Below, piece after piece: positions 22,101 to 35,087 of a stretch of 64,000 nt of DNA. The notes under the pieces are model-generated. The model was given only the letters and a program-made list of their open reading frames with translations. It did not search any database and was not told the DNA's origin. Each line of letters opens with the position of its first letter. The stretch's first letter is position 1. The translations under genes were made by a program, and so were the position numbers. Source of the stretch: Emmonsiellopsis sp. PD_33 (taxonomy: Eukaryota > Ascomycota > Eurotiomycetes > Onygenales > Ajellomycetaceae). The stretch is from the NCBI GenBank assembly GCA_032988165.1, contig JANTQF010000061.1:62001-126000 (forward strand). Direction: 5' to 3'.

Positions 22101-23030
22101 GGGAGCGGGCTTTGGTTCACATTGGTTGCACTTTTGGTTATGGTTGGTCCGGTTGGTGTTTTTGTTCAGCTCGTTTTTGATATACCCATTTCCAGCACAG
22201 GAAACTGTGAGGATAAATGGAAAAGGTTAGGAATAATATGCATGGAATAAAAGAGTCCTGCGTATTGATCGGCGATTTTAATATTGGGAGATATTTCATC
22301 TCCTGGCATGCAGTATAGAGTAATACCGCATCGCCTGCCGTCTGTGCCGGTATGGGGAAATAGCAACAAAGTGTCTTAAAGGTGATATCCCACAATAGAT
22401 ACCATTTCATCGTCTCAGGATATCATCTTATACCCTCAGTCCCTTTCCTGGGGCGGTTCACAGTACACAAATTGCGCATTTTTTCGCGAGAGTCTTCCTT
22501 ATGAACAGGAGAAAAACCCAACTTCATATAAATAGCTAGGATCCCCGATTACCATCGTATATCATCCGTAAATAGTCAATATCCCACTGGCAATGGTGAA
22601 GATGTTCTTTCCAGCGTTGAAGTACTATGTTCGCGTGGTGAACCAAGACTAGAGGCATATAATCTGAGCACATAGGGGTATTACCATCATTATAGGTTCA
22701 ATTGTTTCCTGGGTCAAGATACTATCAAGTCTTCTTTAAATGAGCCCTTGTTGCAAAGATAGATACGCGTGGACGGACCAGTTGATGTGGGACCTGATGA
22801 AGTCAGGATAGCTTTCCCGAAGTCGGCCCGATGCGGCGCTAACTTCAATTTTTGCCGAAAACCCTCAAAATCCATTTCCGAGATAAGATAGCAACGTCAA
22901 CACAAAAAAACAGGACCCTTGAACAACCTTAACGCACCTGTCCCCTTCTTATTCCAGAATAACTAGACCAATCCCTTCCTGCTCGTTTCATTATAACATT
23001 CAATTACCTTCCACCATTTTTCACAATACA
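22101..23030. other. Intergenic region, no gene supported
   Basis: Contains the 3' region of the membrane-protein gene and the promoter of the RidA-family gene. No structured or coding signal seen. Confidence 0.55.
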
Positions 23031-23597
23031 ATGGCTTCCAAAATCGCCGTCCTAACCGATAAGGCCCCCGCGCCATTGCCTGTCCTTTCCCAGGCCGTTG
23101 TTCACAATGGCATGATCTACTGCTCCGGCAGCCTGGGAATGGAACCCGCCACGGGAAAAATGGTTGACGGCCCAGTTGGCGCTAGAACCGTCAGTAACTT
23201 TCTGAGGAAAAGAAACTCACTTTTCCAATCCCCCCCCCCCGGGATCTACTTCCGTCACCGTTTTCTTTTTTATAGGTTCAACTGACACGAGTACCCAATC
23301 TAGGAGCAAGCATTAAAGAACCTCGTTGCCGTTCTTGAGGCTGGTGGCAGCAGCATTGACAACGTTGTCAAGGTCAATGTCTTCCTTGCTTCGATGGATG
23401 ATTTTGCCGCTATGAACAAGGTCTATGAGAAGTTCTTCTCTGGACCTGTTAAGCCTGTATGATTTTGATTTTTTCTAGATGTTAACTATTCTATGAATGT
23501 ATACTAATTAATTTTGCACCAGTGCCGTACTTGTGTTGCTGTTAAGACGCTGCCTCGCAACTCCGATGTGGAGATTGAGTGTACTGCGTTTCTGTAA
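23031..23597 (+). CDS. RidA/YjgF/UK114 family enamine-imine deaminase
   Basis: Three exons (23031-23189, 23304-23456, 23523-23597) give 128 aa, the standard family size. N-terminal APAPLPVLSQAVVHNGMIYCSGSLGM and, after splicing, EQALKNLVAVLEAGGS, DNVVKVNVFLASMDDFAAMNKVY and CRTCVAVKTLPRNSDVEIECTAF match the whole RidA domain. The Arg of CRTCVAVKTLP and the final Glu (EIEC) are the conserved active-site pair. These trimeric proteins hydrolyse reactive enamine/imine intermediates of PLP enzymes such as threonine dehydratase. The first intron contains a run of C residues and is longer (114 bp) than most here. Confidence 0.93.
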
Positions 23598-24212
23598 GGC
23601 CTTCAAAATTTCCAAGTTCCATTCGTCGGACGACGTGGTAGACGCTGACATGAAGATCTAGGAACAAACCCGCCTCCAAGTTGTAATTGAGGAAATGTAA
23701 CTGTCAGATATTACGGCCGTTTGAAAAGCGTCAATATTGCTTCTTAATTTTAGCGGCAGCGTTGGATTTATACTCATTCCGGGTGGCTTTTTGGATAATT
23801 GATTCAATGCGTTTGAACCTTCAGCAGAAAATACCCGTACCCCTAATGGCTGATGCCGTGTTCACAATTTGTTACTATCATCGCGCGGGATTTATCGCGT
23901 AGTACATAGACTGTAACATGTATCTAGGTGTGATTGATGACTCGACGAGGAGGAGGAGTCATTTTGACATTGTCTAAAATATATACATGACCATTTCTAG
24001 CTCTGACCTGAACCCTAGGACTTGTGAATTTCTCCACTTGTCGTTCGCCCCTTTGCAAAATCCTCGATGATGTCCATTCGCCAGCTGTTCCCTTAAGCCG
24101 CAATATTCCTCCTAGCTTGCCTGACTGATTACCGGTCCCACTTCTCCAACCAACGACTAATATCAACAATGAAACAAGACCAATAAAGGAAAAAACTTGT
24201 GTTGCATATTGT
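23598..24212. other. Intergenic region between RidA gene and hairpin array
   Basis: No gene supported. It leads into the repeat array that begins at 24213. Confidence 0.5.
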
Positions 24213-27200
24213 CCGGCACGCCACACCAGGAGCCTCGAACTGCTGGTTGGTTATGTTTGCCCAAAGCGATTTAAACACGAGTAACAAAATTTTGCACCAA
24301 TTTCTAGGGTCGGATGTACCGCGGTCATCCGAGCAGAGAAAAGGGGGGCGGAGGGGGGGAGAACCTCCACGCTGCATTAACAACCTCGAGTTGTTAACCA
24401 GTTATGTTACTGCAAAACCAGAAGGAAAAGGGAAGGCAGAAGGAATATCGACAAAGAATTTATTCCTCCTCTCCACATCAATACCTTGATAATATTGATT
24501 GGTTATGCAATGGCGCCTAATCGGTAGCTGGTGCGAGGACCGAAGTCAGAAGGAGGGAAAGGTATGATGGAGATCCCTCACGCCACTTTGGAAACCTCGA
24601 GGTTCCAGATGGTTATAAGATTCCAGTGGCCGAAAAGGAGACGCAAAGAAAGAGCGGATAAGAGTGTCTGTCCTCCTCTCCACAGCAGTGCCCTAGCAGC
24701 ACTGATTGGTTATGTATCGACGCCCACAAGGTGATTCCGGTTCAGTGTCAGAGGTCCGAAGGACGGAAAAAAGTAAGATCCTCCATGCCACTCTAGAAGC
24801 CTCGAGCTTCTGGATGGCTATATTAACCCAAAAGGAGTTCTCAGTGCAGAGGTAGCTTTCCGGTATCAGTATGGGAAAGGTGGCGCATTGAAGTTCAGCA
24901 GAAGGAGTAATTTTCTGCAAAGATGTGGTTAGTAAAATGGTCTCCTCCACGCCACAGCAGCGGCCTGGAATCGTTGCTTGGTTATCATATTCCCAAAAAG
25001 TGTGTCTGTGAGTTGACGATGTTATGAAACAAAAAAATGAAAATATTCAACCACGCCACATTAATAGCATCGAGCTATTTACTGGCTCTTAACCCCTTGA
25101 AAACCAATCAATCAGGCTTGATTTAGCACAAGGCAAGCTTGCTCCGGGGGTAGGGGGAAGGAGACAAAACAGACGTAAAGTTTGTAGAGTAAGAAAAAAG
25201 GGGACAAGGGAATAATATCCACCACGCCACATCAGTAGGCTCGATCTACTGACTGGTTGTGGAAACCCAAGGATGAGTGTAAAAGGAATCGAGCAAGAAG
25301 AGAATCCTCCACGCCACATCAATATCCTCGAGATATTAATTGGTTATCTTTTCCCGAGCTGAAGGGGCTGAAGAATGCGATGGAAGGAGAGGGGGGGGGG
25401 ATTCCAACACGCCACAATAATATCCTTGAGATATTAACTGGTTATATTTGACACCCAGAAACAATATGAATGGAGTTTGAAGCCTTTTAATGTTAGCCAG
25501 GTAGAGTTTGAAGGTCATTTGTAGGGGTTCGTAAGTGAATCTTTTTCAGGTGCCACACTGTCTGGAAAGCTTCGAAGCTTTTTGCACAATTAGATTATCC
25601 CAATGATAGTGGAAGGAAATGTGAGAATGTCTGGAGGGAAACGTTCCACCACGCCGCATCAGAGACCTCGAGTTCCTGACCGGTTATCGAAAGCCCGTTC
25701 AAATACTATTAACCAGTGTTAGCGAGTTATCTGTAGGGGCTCATAGGCTCCACCACGCCACGTTAGCAGCCTCGAGCTGATAACTGGCTATATGTTCCCC
25801 AAGCAAATTTCTGATGCAAGTCAGTAAGATAAAGTATTCTGAAGAAAAAGAAGAAAATGGACTTTGGTGAAGCAAAATTGGTGATCCCCCACGCCACGAC
25901 AATTGCCTCGAGGAATTGACTGGTTATATACCCCAAACGAAAGAGACCGGGTAAATAGAATGGAGTTGGAGGAGGGAGAAATGGAATCCACCATGCCACG
26001 CCATTGTCCTCGAGAAAATGGCTGGTTATGGAACCCAGTAATATGTGTCGTCAAGAGGATTCGAAAACAAACGAGAAGAATAAGAAGATCCCCCACGCCA
26101 CACTACCAACCTCGAAGTGGTAGCTGGTTATATGAAGCCCATGGAATTGAAACAGGGGAGTATGTCGAAGGATTATGAAAAGGCAACAAAGTTCCGTCAT
26201 GCCACGCCATCCCCCTCGAGGAGATGACTGGTATATTAAACCCACGGGTGTATGTTGAAGAATATTTTCAAGAGAAATGATAGAAAGAAATATGAAAAGT
26301 CCACCACGCCACCCTACCAACCTCGGATTGGTAGCTGGTTGTAAGAAGCCCATGAACCTGAAAGGATTGGTAATTAGCGTGTATGCGCGAGGCCTGTATA
26401 AATGTAAAGAAGAAATTCCACCACGCCACTTCAGTAACCTCGAAATACTGGATGGTTATATGTTCCCCGGTTAAAGCTGTGAACGGGGACGCAATATCTA
26501 GTTCAGCCTGGGTATAATTGGTGGTCAAGGAAAATGGGGGAGGGAATAGCAAATAATTTTCAAACCACACAGCGAGAGGTACGCGGAATATACCAAACCA
26601 TTGGGAAAGCTGCGCGTTTGGAAGGTAAAGAGTCGATCAGTAAAGGGAAAATGAAATCCAACGCGCCACGTCAGTAACCGCGAGTTACTGGCTGGTTATC
26701 AAGATACCCAACGGGAAATGAAGCATGAGGCAAATCTAAGGAGTGTCAGCAATGAGAATAAAAGACAACTGTGCAGAAAACATACCTAGATATTGAATAT
26801 TTCTGGCATTCCTCCACGCCACCCTAGCAACCTCGAGCTGCTAGCTGGTTATTGAAAGCCCTTCGAAATGATTAAGGGGAATCTGCAAGGTATGTCATGT
26901 TAATAGACTGGAACTGCTAGATATGCACACTCATCTCAAAAACATAACAGTGGCAGAGGAAAGAAAGCGGGGGAAATTAAAGAAACTTGAAAGAAAAAAG
27001 TCCTCCACGCCACATCAAACAGCCTCACGCCGTTGACTGGTTATTATACCCAAGCAAAGAACGAAAGTATTGAATAAGGTGGAAGTAGAAAGGGACTTAG
27101 AGTTAAGATGCCCTCGCTAGCAGTCGCGAACCCATCTCAGGGGCGGGAAAAGGCGCTCCAAGCTGTGCCGCAACTCCCGCGTCCATTTCGGTGGAAGATG

Positions 27201-27790
27201 ATCGAGCGAAAACGGCAGGATGGTTGAAGGAAAGACGGGATATGTCCTCCACGCCACATTAACAACCTCGAGTTGCTAACTGGTTATTGTGAACCCAATA
27301 AGAACGAGGAATAGAAAGAAATAACGAGGAAAATCGAGAGGCAATGCTTCCCCCTCCACGCCACATTAACAACATCGAGCTGTTAACTGGTTATTATAAA
27401 CCCGACAAGAACAAGAAATGAAGGGAGGAGACAGAATGCTTCATCCTCCACGCCCCATCACCAACCTCGAGCTGGTGATTGGTTGTAATGGTTTCCCGCT
27501 AGGTTAGCAAAATAAAGAAAGTCGGGTAGATTTTAGAGAGATCGCTCAACGGTCTATAAGTGTCGTTAGTATCTTGGGAATGGAAAATGCATGAAACACG
27601 AGAAAAAAAATAATGGCATGGGAAAGACGTCCTCCACGCCACATTGGCAATCTTGAATTGCCAACTGGTTATAAAATGACCCAAGTAATGGAGAGAGGTA
27701 GGTTACTAGGTAGGTTTGAAGGTCTGAACGTAAGTAAAGGGGGTTCATCCTCCACGCCACATCAATGACCTCGAGACACTGACTGGTTGT
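24213..27790. repeat. Array of 27 short hairpin units with covarying stems
   Basis: Each unit is about 40 bases: a constant left arm near CCACGCCACA, a variable 5-8 base stem arm, a loop near CCTCGAG, the complementary stem arm, then ACTGGTTAT and usually CCCA 4-10 bases later. Units start near 24213, 24367, 24468, 24576, 24676, 24783, 24947, 25051, 25222, 25309, 25405, 25649, 25753, 25889, 25991, 26093, 26196, 26304, 26421, 26659, 26814, 27005, 27249, 27356, 27448, 27634 and 27752. Stem pairs differ between units but stay mostly complementary: TTAACAA/TTGTTAA (24367), AGTAG/CTACT (25222), ACCAA/TTGGT (26304), GGCAA/TTGCC (27634). Constant GCCA and TGGT could add an outer helix. Many starts are 100-108 bp apart; the spacers are unrelated and purine-rich. 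Open frames in it are by-products of the repeat. Function unknown. Confidence 0.85.
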
Positions 27791-30619
27791 AAAATCCCAA
27801 GAAGCAATGCGAAGTAGGCTATTTGAACTATGTTGATCACAATGTTAGCTTGTTATCCAAGACCCAAGAAGAGAAGTTACTTGATCCATAAAGGAGCAGC
27901 ATCGTCATTCATCCAAGTGCCGACGGTTTTCCCTCGTGTCAAATAACAGTCAAGCCCGGTTCGCGGTTTTACCCCCTATTTGATCAAGATGCCAGCGGCG
28001 GTAAGTTCGTTCTCAAAAAAAGACACAAAAACAAAGTAAAAAATCGTGACAGGCGCTGTACATCAACGTCGACCGATTCTCGAAAAGCAGGGATATATCA
28101 GGATCATCAAGATAGAAACCAAAAACGCGTCAGTACATGACTTTGGGGCTCGTTCGTCGTTGTGAGTGCGCGCGGATTAGAACCGGAAAAATAAAGGGCG
28201 GCAAAGTACATGGCAGTGTGTATGGTCAGGGGAAAGAATAAAAAAGGGCGAGCGAAAAACAAACACAACAAAAGAGACACAGGAGAACATGGCTGCAGAT
28301 TTCATCTCCTCCCTCAGCGTCATCATTTCTCTTCCTCCCTCTTTTTCCTTTTCTTTTTTTCTCTTTTTGGGGGGCTTGCAAGGCCCAGCAGCAACAGTTC
28401 TCTCTGCTTTGCTTGCCTGAACCTCTTTTCCAGCACCGGCTTCATCTTGTCGACAACCACCTCAACCACCTCAACCCAGTATTTATCCAATTTTTTTTGT
28501 TTTTCATGTTCTGTTCTCCCTTTCGCTTTTTCGTTTTTCTTCTTTTTTTTTCTCTTTTCTTTCTCTTTTCTTCTTTTTTTCCTCCCCTTCTTTTTTGCAT
28601 TTTCCGCCCTCGGGCACACAGCCAACCGGCCCCTATATCTTCTCACACACAACACAGCTCCACGCACCAGACATGAAAAATCTCAACCAAAAACCACATC
28701 TCACTGTCTCGCCATCTCTCATTCATCTCCTTTTTTTTTTTTTTTTTTTTTTGCCCCTTCATTTGGATATCTTCATCTTTCTTCCTCATTCATCCACCAT
28801 CCACACACTCACCCTCATTAATGCCGCTTATTAATAGGGAATAACCGCAAAGAAGCAACCTACGATCACTGTTAGCTCGAATGCCATACAAAGCAAATCG
28901 AAGGAAACGCAACAGAGAAAGAGGGGAAGAGAAACGGAAAGGAATAACAAACCCGTTTATTGAGGTTAGGTAACCTCATCAGACTATAAAGTAAAACACC
29001 TTATTAAGTTAGGAATGGCTACAATAAATAGCAGACAAGAGAAAAGGGGCGGAGAAAGGACATTTTGTTACCAGTCACGTATGTACGCGTCACATTGTGC
29101 GTGCAGAGAGTTGTAGCCCATCGCGAGTTGGAAAGGGAGGTGCTTTTAAAAGTAGGCATATACAGACCATACCTAGGTAGGTAGGTAGGCAGACAGGTAG
29201 GAACAGGTAGCTAGTGTTGTAATCCTGACCCGCTAACCAGCCGGGTAGTAGACCGGCGAAAAAACGAAGCCCTATTGGGGCGGGCTGGTAGGGAGTTCAA
29301 ACCCGAACCCGAGAAAAAAAAGGTACTTGAAGTACCTTTCAGAGAATGTTAGAATATGAAGAATTGCGAAGAAAGGCTGGATTTGGAACTAGGTTGGGAA
29401 TATGTCGAAGGGATGCAACTTACCAAGTACGCGAGAAGGGTGAAATGATTCCAAAGGATAAAAATGTCCAACGAGATAGAACAAGCTGAAGGTGCTGCTG
29501 AAGAATATCACAGCCACTTTGAAACAGCTGTTTCGATCGTGACTTGCAAAAAAAGCCGGATGTCTAGTCAGAAAAAAGGGGTGGAACGCGTATTGTTGTT
29601 GTTGTTTTATGCCTGCAGGACAGGGGTTAGCAATTATCCTAGTTAAGCGGATAAAAGATAGGGAGAAACGGGTCCTACCTTGTGTTCCGAGAAGCTCTGG
29701 GGTAGTAGTCGAGGTGGTAATGATCCAAAAACAGCCTGCGAGTGTCGTTTGATATCTCCGAAGAGACAAGAAGCGAGGAATCCAACGGAGAAGCCAAAGG
29801 GCCAAAGAATAAAAAAGGGGCGAATGGGCACTTGGTAGATAAGGAGGAAAGGGAGAAGACCCTAAAGAAACGTAGTAGGTACTTCGCAAGAAGGTGGGCA
29901 ATAGTTGTTGAAGAGAGAATGACAAAGTCAGCTACCCATTAGGGGTGGTAGCAAATAGTAGAAGCAAGAGCATGAAGCAAAAGAAGTGAGCAAGCAGGAG
30001 GCCTGCAGGTTGGATGTATCTAAGACATTCTCAACCTTGAAAACGTGTCGAGTGTGTGGTTGCTGGGCTGTATTGCCCTTGCCCTTGCCCTAACTGGCCG
30101 TTAGCCCTAACAACCCTGGAACACACACAAAAGCACAGCCGGTCGAAGAAAGCCGGAGGGGGAGGTTAGAAGACTTACCTGATAAGTCCGAATCTTTTAA
30201 CAAGTGAGTCCCTGAGATCATTAAAAGAGATTGATCGTAATGGATCGGTACGCAAAGGGTTCTCCAGGCGTCTGGAAGGAAATGTCCAAGCATGGGTATA
30301 AAAGGAGAGAACAAGACGAGGTTAAGAATTGCTTCAGGCGCTATCACATCGTGTCGGGAGGTAATATGAGATGAGCTAATGGGGTTGAAGGAGGGAAAGA
30401 AGACGTGAGAAGACAGGGAAAGAGATGATAGGAAAGGAGGAGAGTGAAGGGGATAGCATGCCTTGGAAGCCTGCGTAGGTGTGAGGGGATGGAAGAGTGA
30501 AGAAGCTGATGGTGGGATGGTGGGATGCGTGGTGGCTGGGAAACAAAGGGGTTAACACAGGCGAGGAGATATGGACGACGCGTTGGTTGCGGGGAGGCAC
30601 GTACACATGCATACATGCT

Positions 30620-30653
<34 letters not shown>

Positions 30654-31590
30654 CGAAAGGAACGCGAATGGCGACGTGTTTGGTTTTGCCTAGCAGTCTG
30701 AAAGAGTAGTAACAAACAAATTGTTGCTGCGGTAAGTCGCAGAGAAATAATATAGAGATTATGTACGAAATTTGAAACAGCTAGGAAATCTCCTAGTATT
30801 CAAGGGGGGGAAGAAAACATGGCATTGATTGACTGACTACCTACAAAACAACGCAGACCTAGATACTCGGATGTTCCTGGTGTAGGAGGAGAGCTGAGGC
30901 AATTTGTAACAAAACCCGTGGACGCAGTAAAAATCACCCGCCAGTGGAGAGGTACTCGGGGGAACATGGGGTCGTGCGGCAGCGGGAAATGGGAGCAACG
31001 GGAGACCGGGAACTAGCTAAACATAGTCATGCAGACGATGTACATGAGGGCAGAAAGTATGGCATGGGGCGAACACGGCCAAATAGAGAGGATCCCATAC
31101 CCGGCTGGTCCCGGCCGTTCCTAGCTGATAAAATAAAGGATCAAGCAAACATGAAAACCTGAAATTGAAGCCGTGGGAGACATCAATCATCCACATTAAG
31201 TCCCACTAGGGGAAAATCCGGGGCACGTGAAAGCAAGTCAAGCAAACCGAAATCGAGAAAAGTTATTTGGGATGCATAGCACCACCTTTTTTTTTTTTTT
31301 TTTTGGTGGGGGGGGGGTTTAAATCAACGGGGCGTGAGAAGGAAAAGGGGAAGGGGGCAAAAATCATGGGGAAAGTATGACAACCAACACATCAACATCA
31401 TTCCATGTTGGTACGCCGTGAAAAGGACAGCCCGAAACCCGGCGGAAGTTGTATCGAGGAATACGACCCGGTGTGGACCGCTTGGGCTTCATCCAGGTCG
31501 CGCAAGCCACCGTTCCCGAAAGTAGCGAAAAGAATCCGTGGACACCAGTTCCAGGTGAGTCAATAAGGCACCAGAAAGGTACATATAGAC
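27791..31590. other. Long gene-free low-complexity region
   Basis: 3.8 kb without a supported gene. Notable parts: a pyrimidine-rich tract (about 28300-28760) with poly-T at 28731-28752, GTAG-type short repeats near 29175, a (CAA)n run at 30623-30652, and a T/G homopolymer run near 31288-31318. The longest open frame (28210-28821) is a by-product of pyrimidine bias. Confidence 0.55.
30623..30652. repeat. (CAA)n microsatellite
   Basis: About ten uninterrupted AAC/CAA triplets in gene-free DNA. Confidence 0.9.
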
Positions 31591-34500
31591 TCAGAAAACA
31601 TTAGCATAATATCCGCTGGTTTCAGTCCACTCTCGAGCAATCTGGCCCATCCTCATGGCATTTTCTTTCGCCAAAGCGCAAGCAACTTCAGCTTCCTTTG
31701 CCGCCTGGACAGCAGTCAACATCGCCTTTTCGGCATCATGGGAGTGATTGACAGCTTCGATGAGGATTTTGCCGAGCTACATGATCGGCGTTAGCAATAA
31801 TATAATCAAACACTGGTAGTTCTAGTGTAGATAACGAATAAAAGCGATAGGCAGCTTACCCTGATAAGTTTCTCCTTCTTCGAGTTATCTGGCTCGTCAC
31901 GAGCGGAAGTCAATATCTCCATCGTCAAAGCGCTGACATTTCCAAGGTCAAAGAGGGCGGGTGAGCCGGCCATTTGGGACGAAATAGTTTGATTATCAGA
32001 GGCCGTGCGGGAATGGTCCTCATGAGTACTGCGAGAAGGGGTGGAAGGTTTATTATCGCGCCTAGAATAGCGTGAATAGCGAGACGGGGAACGATCGACT
32101 GGGCTACCAGGGCTCATACTCCCGCCATTTGTAGCTTTGACTTTTTCGAGGTCCTTACGCTTCGGAGCCGTTGAGGTCTGGCGCTCGGATGCTGGTTCAG
32201 CCTTTTGCTTCGTGAAGAGACCACGGAAGTTCGATAGGACGCCACGTGAAGTGGAGGGCTTGGAGTCACGAATAGTAGAACGGGAATCGCGCTTTACTGA
32301 CTCATCTCGATGCTTGCGGTGATGGCGATGGCCAGATGGAGTGTCGTTTCCGACCGGAACGGCAGAACGGTTGGATTCTATAGCGTGCTGAGAAGCAACA
32401 TGGCTTAGTTTCGACTTGCCGTAGCTTTCATGATCCGGGCCATGGTTGCGAGAAGATTGGCGTGGTGACTGTTGCGGAGTTCCACGTTTGCGTATAGTAG
32501 GGCTTGTCGTGTTCTCGTTTCGAGGGGACTCGTTACCATTGCGGTGGGCAAATTGGTCGACAGAACCATGATACTGCAACGGGCTTGGCACGGTGTGCTT
32601 CTTGCGAGGAGCAGGGCGAGAATGGATAACATCGTTTTCGTCAATGAGTGTCGTACCCTCTGCAAGTGGGGAATGCCTATATACATGGCTTGGTTCACCT
32701 TCAGAATAACGAGGGGGATCAAAGTCGCCATTCATCGTGGGATATCTCTCGTTGAAGCTTGAGGGGCCAGCAGGGCTTGGGGCGGGGGCCATATCTCCTT
32801 CATTATAGAATGGATTGGCGCTATGCATCCTCAGGGGATCAGCGGAAGTAGTCTCTGCCAGTGCATGTCTAGGTCTCATACGATGGCGGGAAGACAGGCT
32901 AGCATAGGCAGCTTCGGTGCTTCTTGCTTTTTTGAGATACTTCTCCTTCTTGCCCTCGTTTGTCGCCTTTTCCGAATCCTTAGAAGCAGAAGCATTCAGA
33001 GAAGAGCTAGAGCGCGAATGCGTGAGGTACTTGGGCGCAAAATTACCGAAGATGCTGTCAGTTGAGAGTCTAAAGTCCTTCCTATTACCAGACGACCGCT
33101 TGCCACACTTTCCGTTGGACTGCTGGGACAAGCCTGGCTGGGCATCAGCAGGATCCCCCATGATAACCCTCTCGGCGTCCGGAGAAATGCGCAGACGTGG
33201 GCCTCGACGAGCTGTCGTAGACAAATTTTTCAGCGCATATCCTCCAGGCGAATGAGTTGAGGCAGGATTCATACCACTCTCGTTGCAGAGGTATGGCTCG
33301 GTTGGCTCGTTGGCTTCCCCACCATTGGTGTGATTGATGCGTTGAGTTTCCAAATCATATTGGTCTTCGAGACTCTTATTCTCGTATATGGTGCTAGTAT
33401 CGATAGCGTCAAAAGTTCTACCAGGAATCGCGGCAGAACTGGCGGGGGATTGGGCATTTTCATTGGACTTCTCACTGTTATGCACGAAGCGACTAGGAAT
33501 TGGGATTGAACTGCGGCGGCTTGGAGATCTAGTTGTCCAAGGGTTGGTTGCAGCTTCACTCCCTGTCGGGGTTACTCCATGGGGAGACATGCGTGGAATT
33601 CTCGAAGCGCCGCTTCCGTTACGTGGAGTGGAGTAGGTGTTTGCAGTCTCCTTTGCGTCAAGGGCCTCAGCAGTCACGGCATCTTGACCAGTATTGACAT
33701 TGCCAGATGCTGCGCTGGGAGGTCCGGCGAGGAAGTCAAAGGAAAATGCTCTCAAAGCACTCTGCGGACGCTGCTGTAAAGCATTGTGTGGAGATGTAGT
33801 CTTTCGCTGACGATTACGAAACGGATTCGGCTTTGGCGTAGGAGTTTCGGCCTGCTTGGTGGTCGGAGTCTCAATTTCCAATTCAACGTTGGATTGTGAC
33901 GCTGGTGTTTCTGGTATTGCGCTGTTTGGCAGGACAGCTGTAGGCGACACAGCCAGTGAATTGGTCTGGTGCGCTTGGTCAAAGGGGTTATTTGGCACTT
34001 CAGGTTGATTGACAACATGATAATGGCCGTTCGAGACACCATCCGCTAGAACTTGGGGACGAGACTGCCCAGTAATACCCTGGGTAACAGCGGGATTCAG
34101 CGAATGTTCGACGAAATCAGTTGCATCGGCGGAAACTGTGGGCTGATTTTGAATAGGGGATTCTTTGTTCTTAGCAGTGTCATTCTTAAGATTGGCAGCA
34201 GAAGGAACTATGACTGGAGATAAAGCTTTCAAATCCCCCTTCGCATCAGAGTTTGCTGGTGGAGATTGAGAAGTTGGAGCATCTTTCGCGCCCACGAAAG
34301 ATTTAGAGCTGCCAGGAGTCGACTGTTGCTTTGGTGTATCTACTTTGGGAGGGTTTGGAAGTGGTTTCTCGGAAGCAGCCTTCTTGTTGACAGGGACAGG
34401 CTTCCGCCCTTGAGGCAAGCTTGACTTTCTCGCCTAGACAGCCATCAGAAAAAATATGCCTACGTATATAAAACAGATTGCTGTCTCTGTAAGAGCACTT

Positions 34501-35087
34501 ACTGGAGTCGAATAGGGAGGCATTGCGAAGGGAAATTGAGTTGGTCGCGGAGGAGTTCTTCCCGGCAGCGCGTCAATGGTGCCCGCGTACTCATATATCT
34601 ATGCTCCAACGTTAGCGAGTCTGCCACAATCTCCAGGTCATTTTTCGTGCAGGTGGTGCGATGTAGCTATACATACAAGCTGCGGAGGGGGGGGCGGTTT
34701 CTTCTCAACCTTGCTGGAAGGGCGAAGGGCCTCAACGCGCTTCGCCGCAGCAGCAGCCCAGCGTTGGCCCCGAGTCAGCTTCTTAGCCGGTGGCTTTCTC
34801 TTCGAGCGGGTGGCGACCGGTTTCTTCTTCTTCTGCTTCTTCTTCTTCTTTTTCGCTTGTTGTTGCTGTTGCTTGAGGAGCCGGCGGTAGGATTTTGGCA
34901 ACGGCGTGGTGAACCTCAGCGACCCAGCTCTACGAGCCAGGTTCGAGTGGCTGGCGTTATCACTGTGGATGGCACTGTGGTCAAACACAGGGCGTTTGTA
35001 TCGCCGCAGCGAAAAGCTGTCGATGGAGCGTTTGGGCAAGGGGAAACGGTGGCCACTCTTTGGAGTGTTGTTGGTGGTAGAGTCCAT
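31591..35087 (-). CDS. Large Ser/Pro-rich, mostly disordered protein, 1088 aa
   Basis: Four exons on the minus strand: 34677-35087, 34503-34598, 31860-34433, 31591-31776, all joining in phase with GTATGT/GTAAGT/GTAAGC donors. The N-terminus (137 aa, exon 1) is very basic: QQQQQAKKKKKKQKKKK near residues 70-90, then RSKRKPPAKKLTRGQRW, a likely nuclear or nucleic-acid binding signal, ending in a Pro run. The long central exon is low-complexity Ser/Pro/Asn with many basic-Ser-Pro sites. The last ~90 residues look ordered: LGKILIEAVNHSHDAEKAMLTAVQAAKEAEVACALAKENA is a probable amphipathic/coiled-coil helix, ending GYYANVF. I do not recognise the family. Regulation by phosphorylation is plausible but only inferred from composition. 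Introns are supported by uninterrupted coding on both sides. Confidence 0.8.

Noticed and set aside
24129..27760. Minus-strand open frames with recurring VAWRG-type residues in the array
   Set aside because: The shared residues come from translating the constant GTGGCGTGG part of the repeat; the frames are short, overlap on both strands and match no family.
24213..27790. CRISPR-like reading of the repeat array
   Set aside because: The genome is fungal, the repeated part is not identical between units because its stem changes, and the spacers vary widely in length. The covarying hairpin description fits better.
28210..28821. 203-codon open frame rich in Phe and Ser
   Set aside because: It is a translation of a pyrimidine-rich tract with homopolymer runs; several frames are open here for the same reason.
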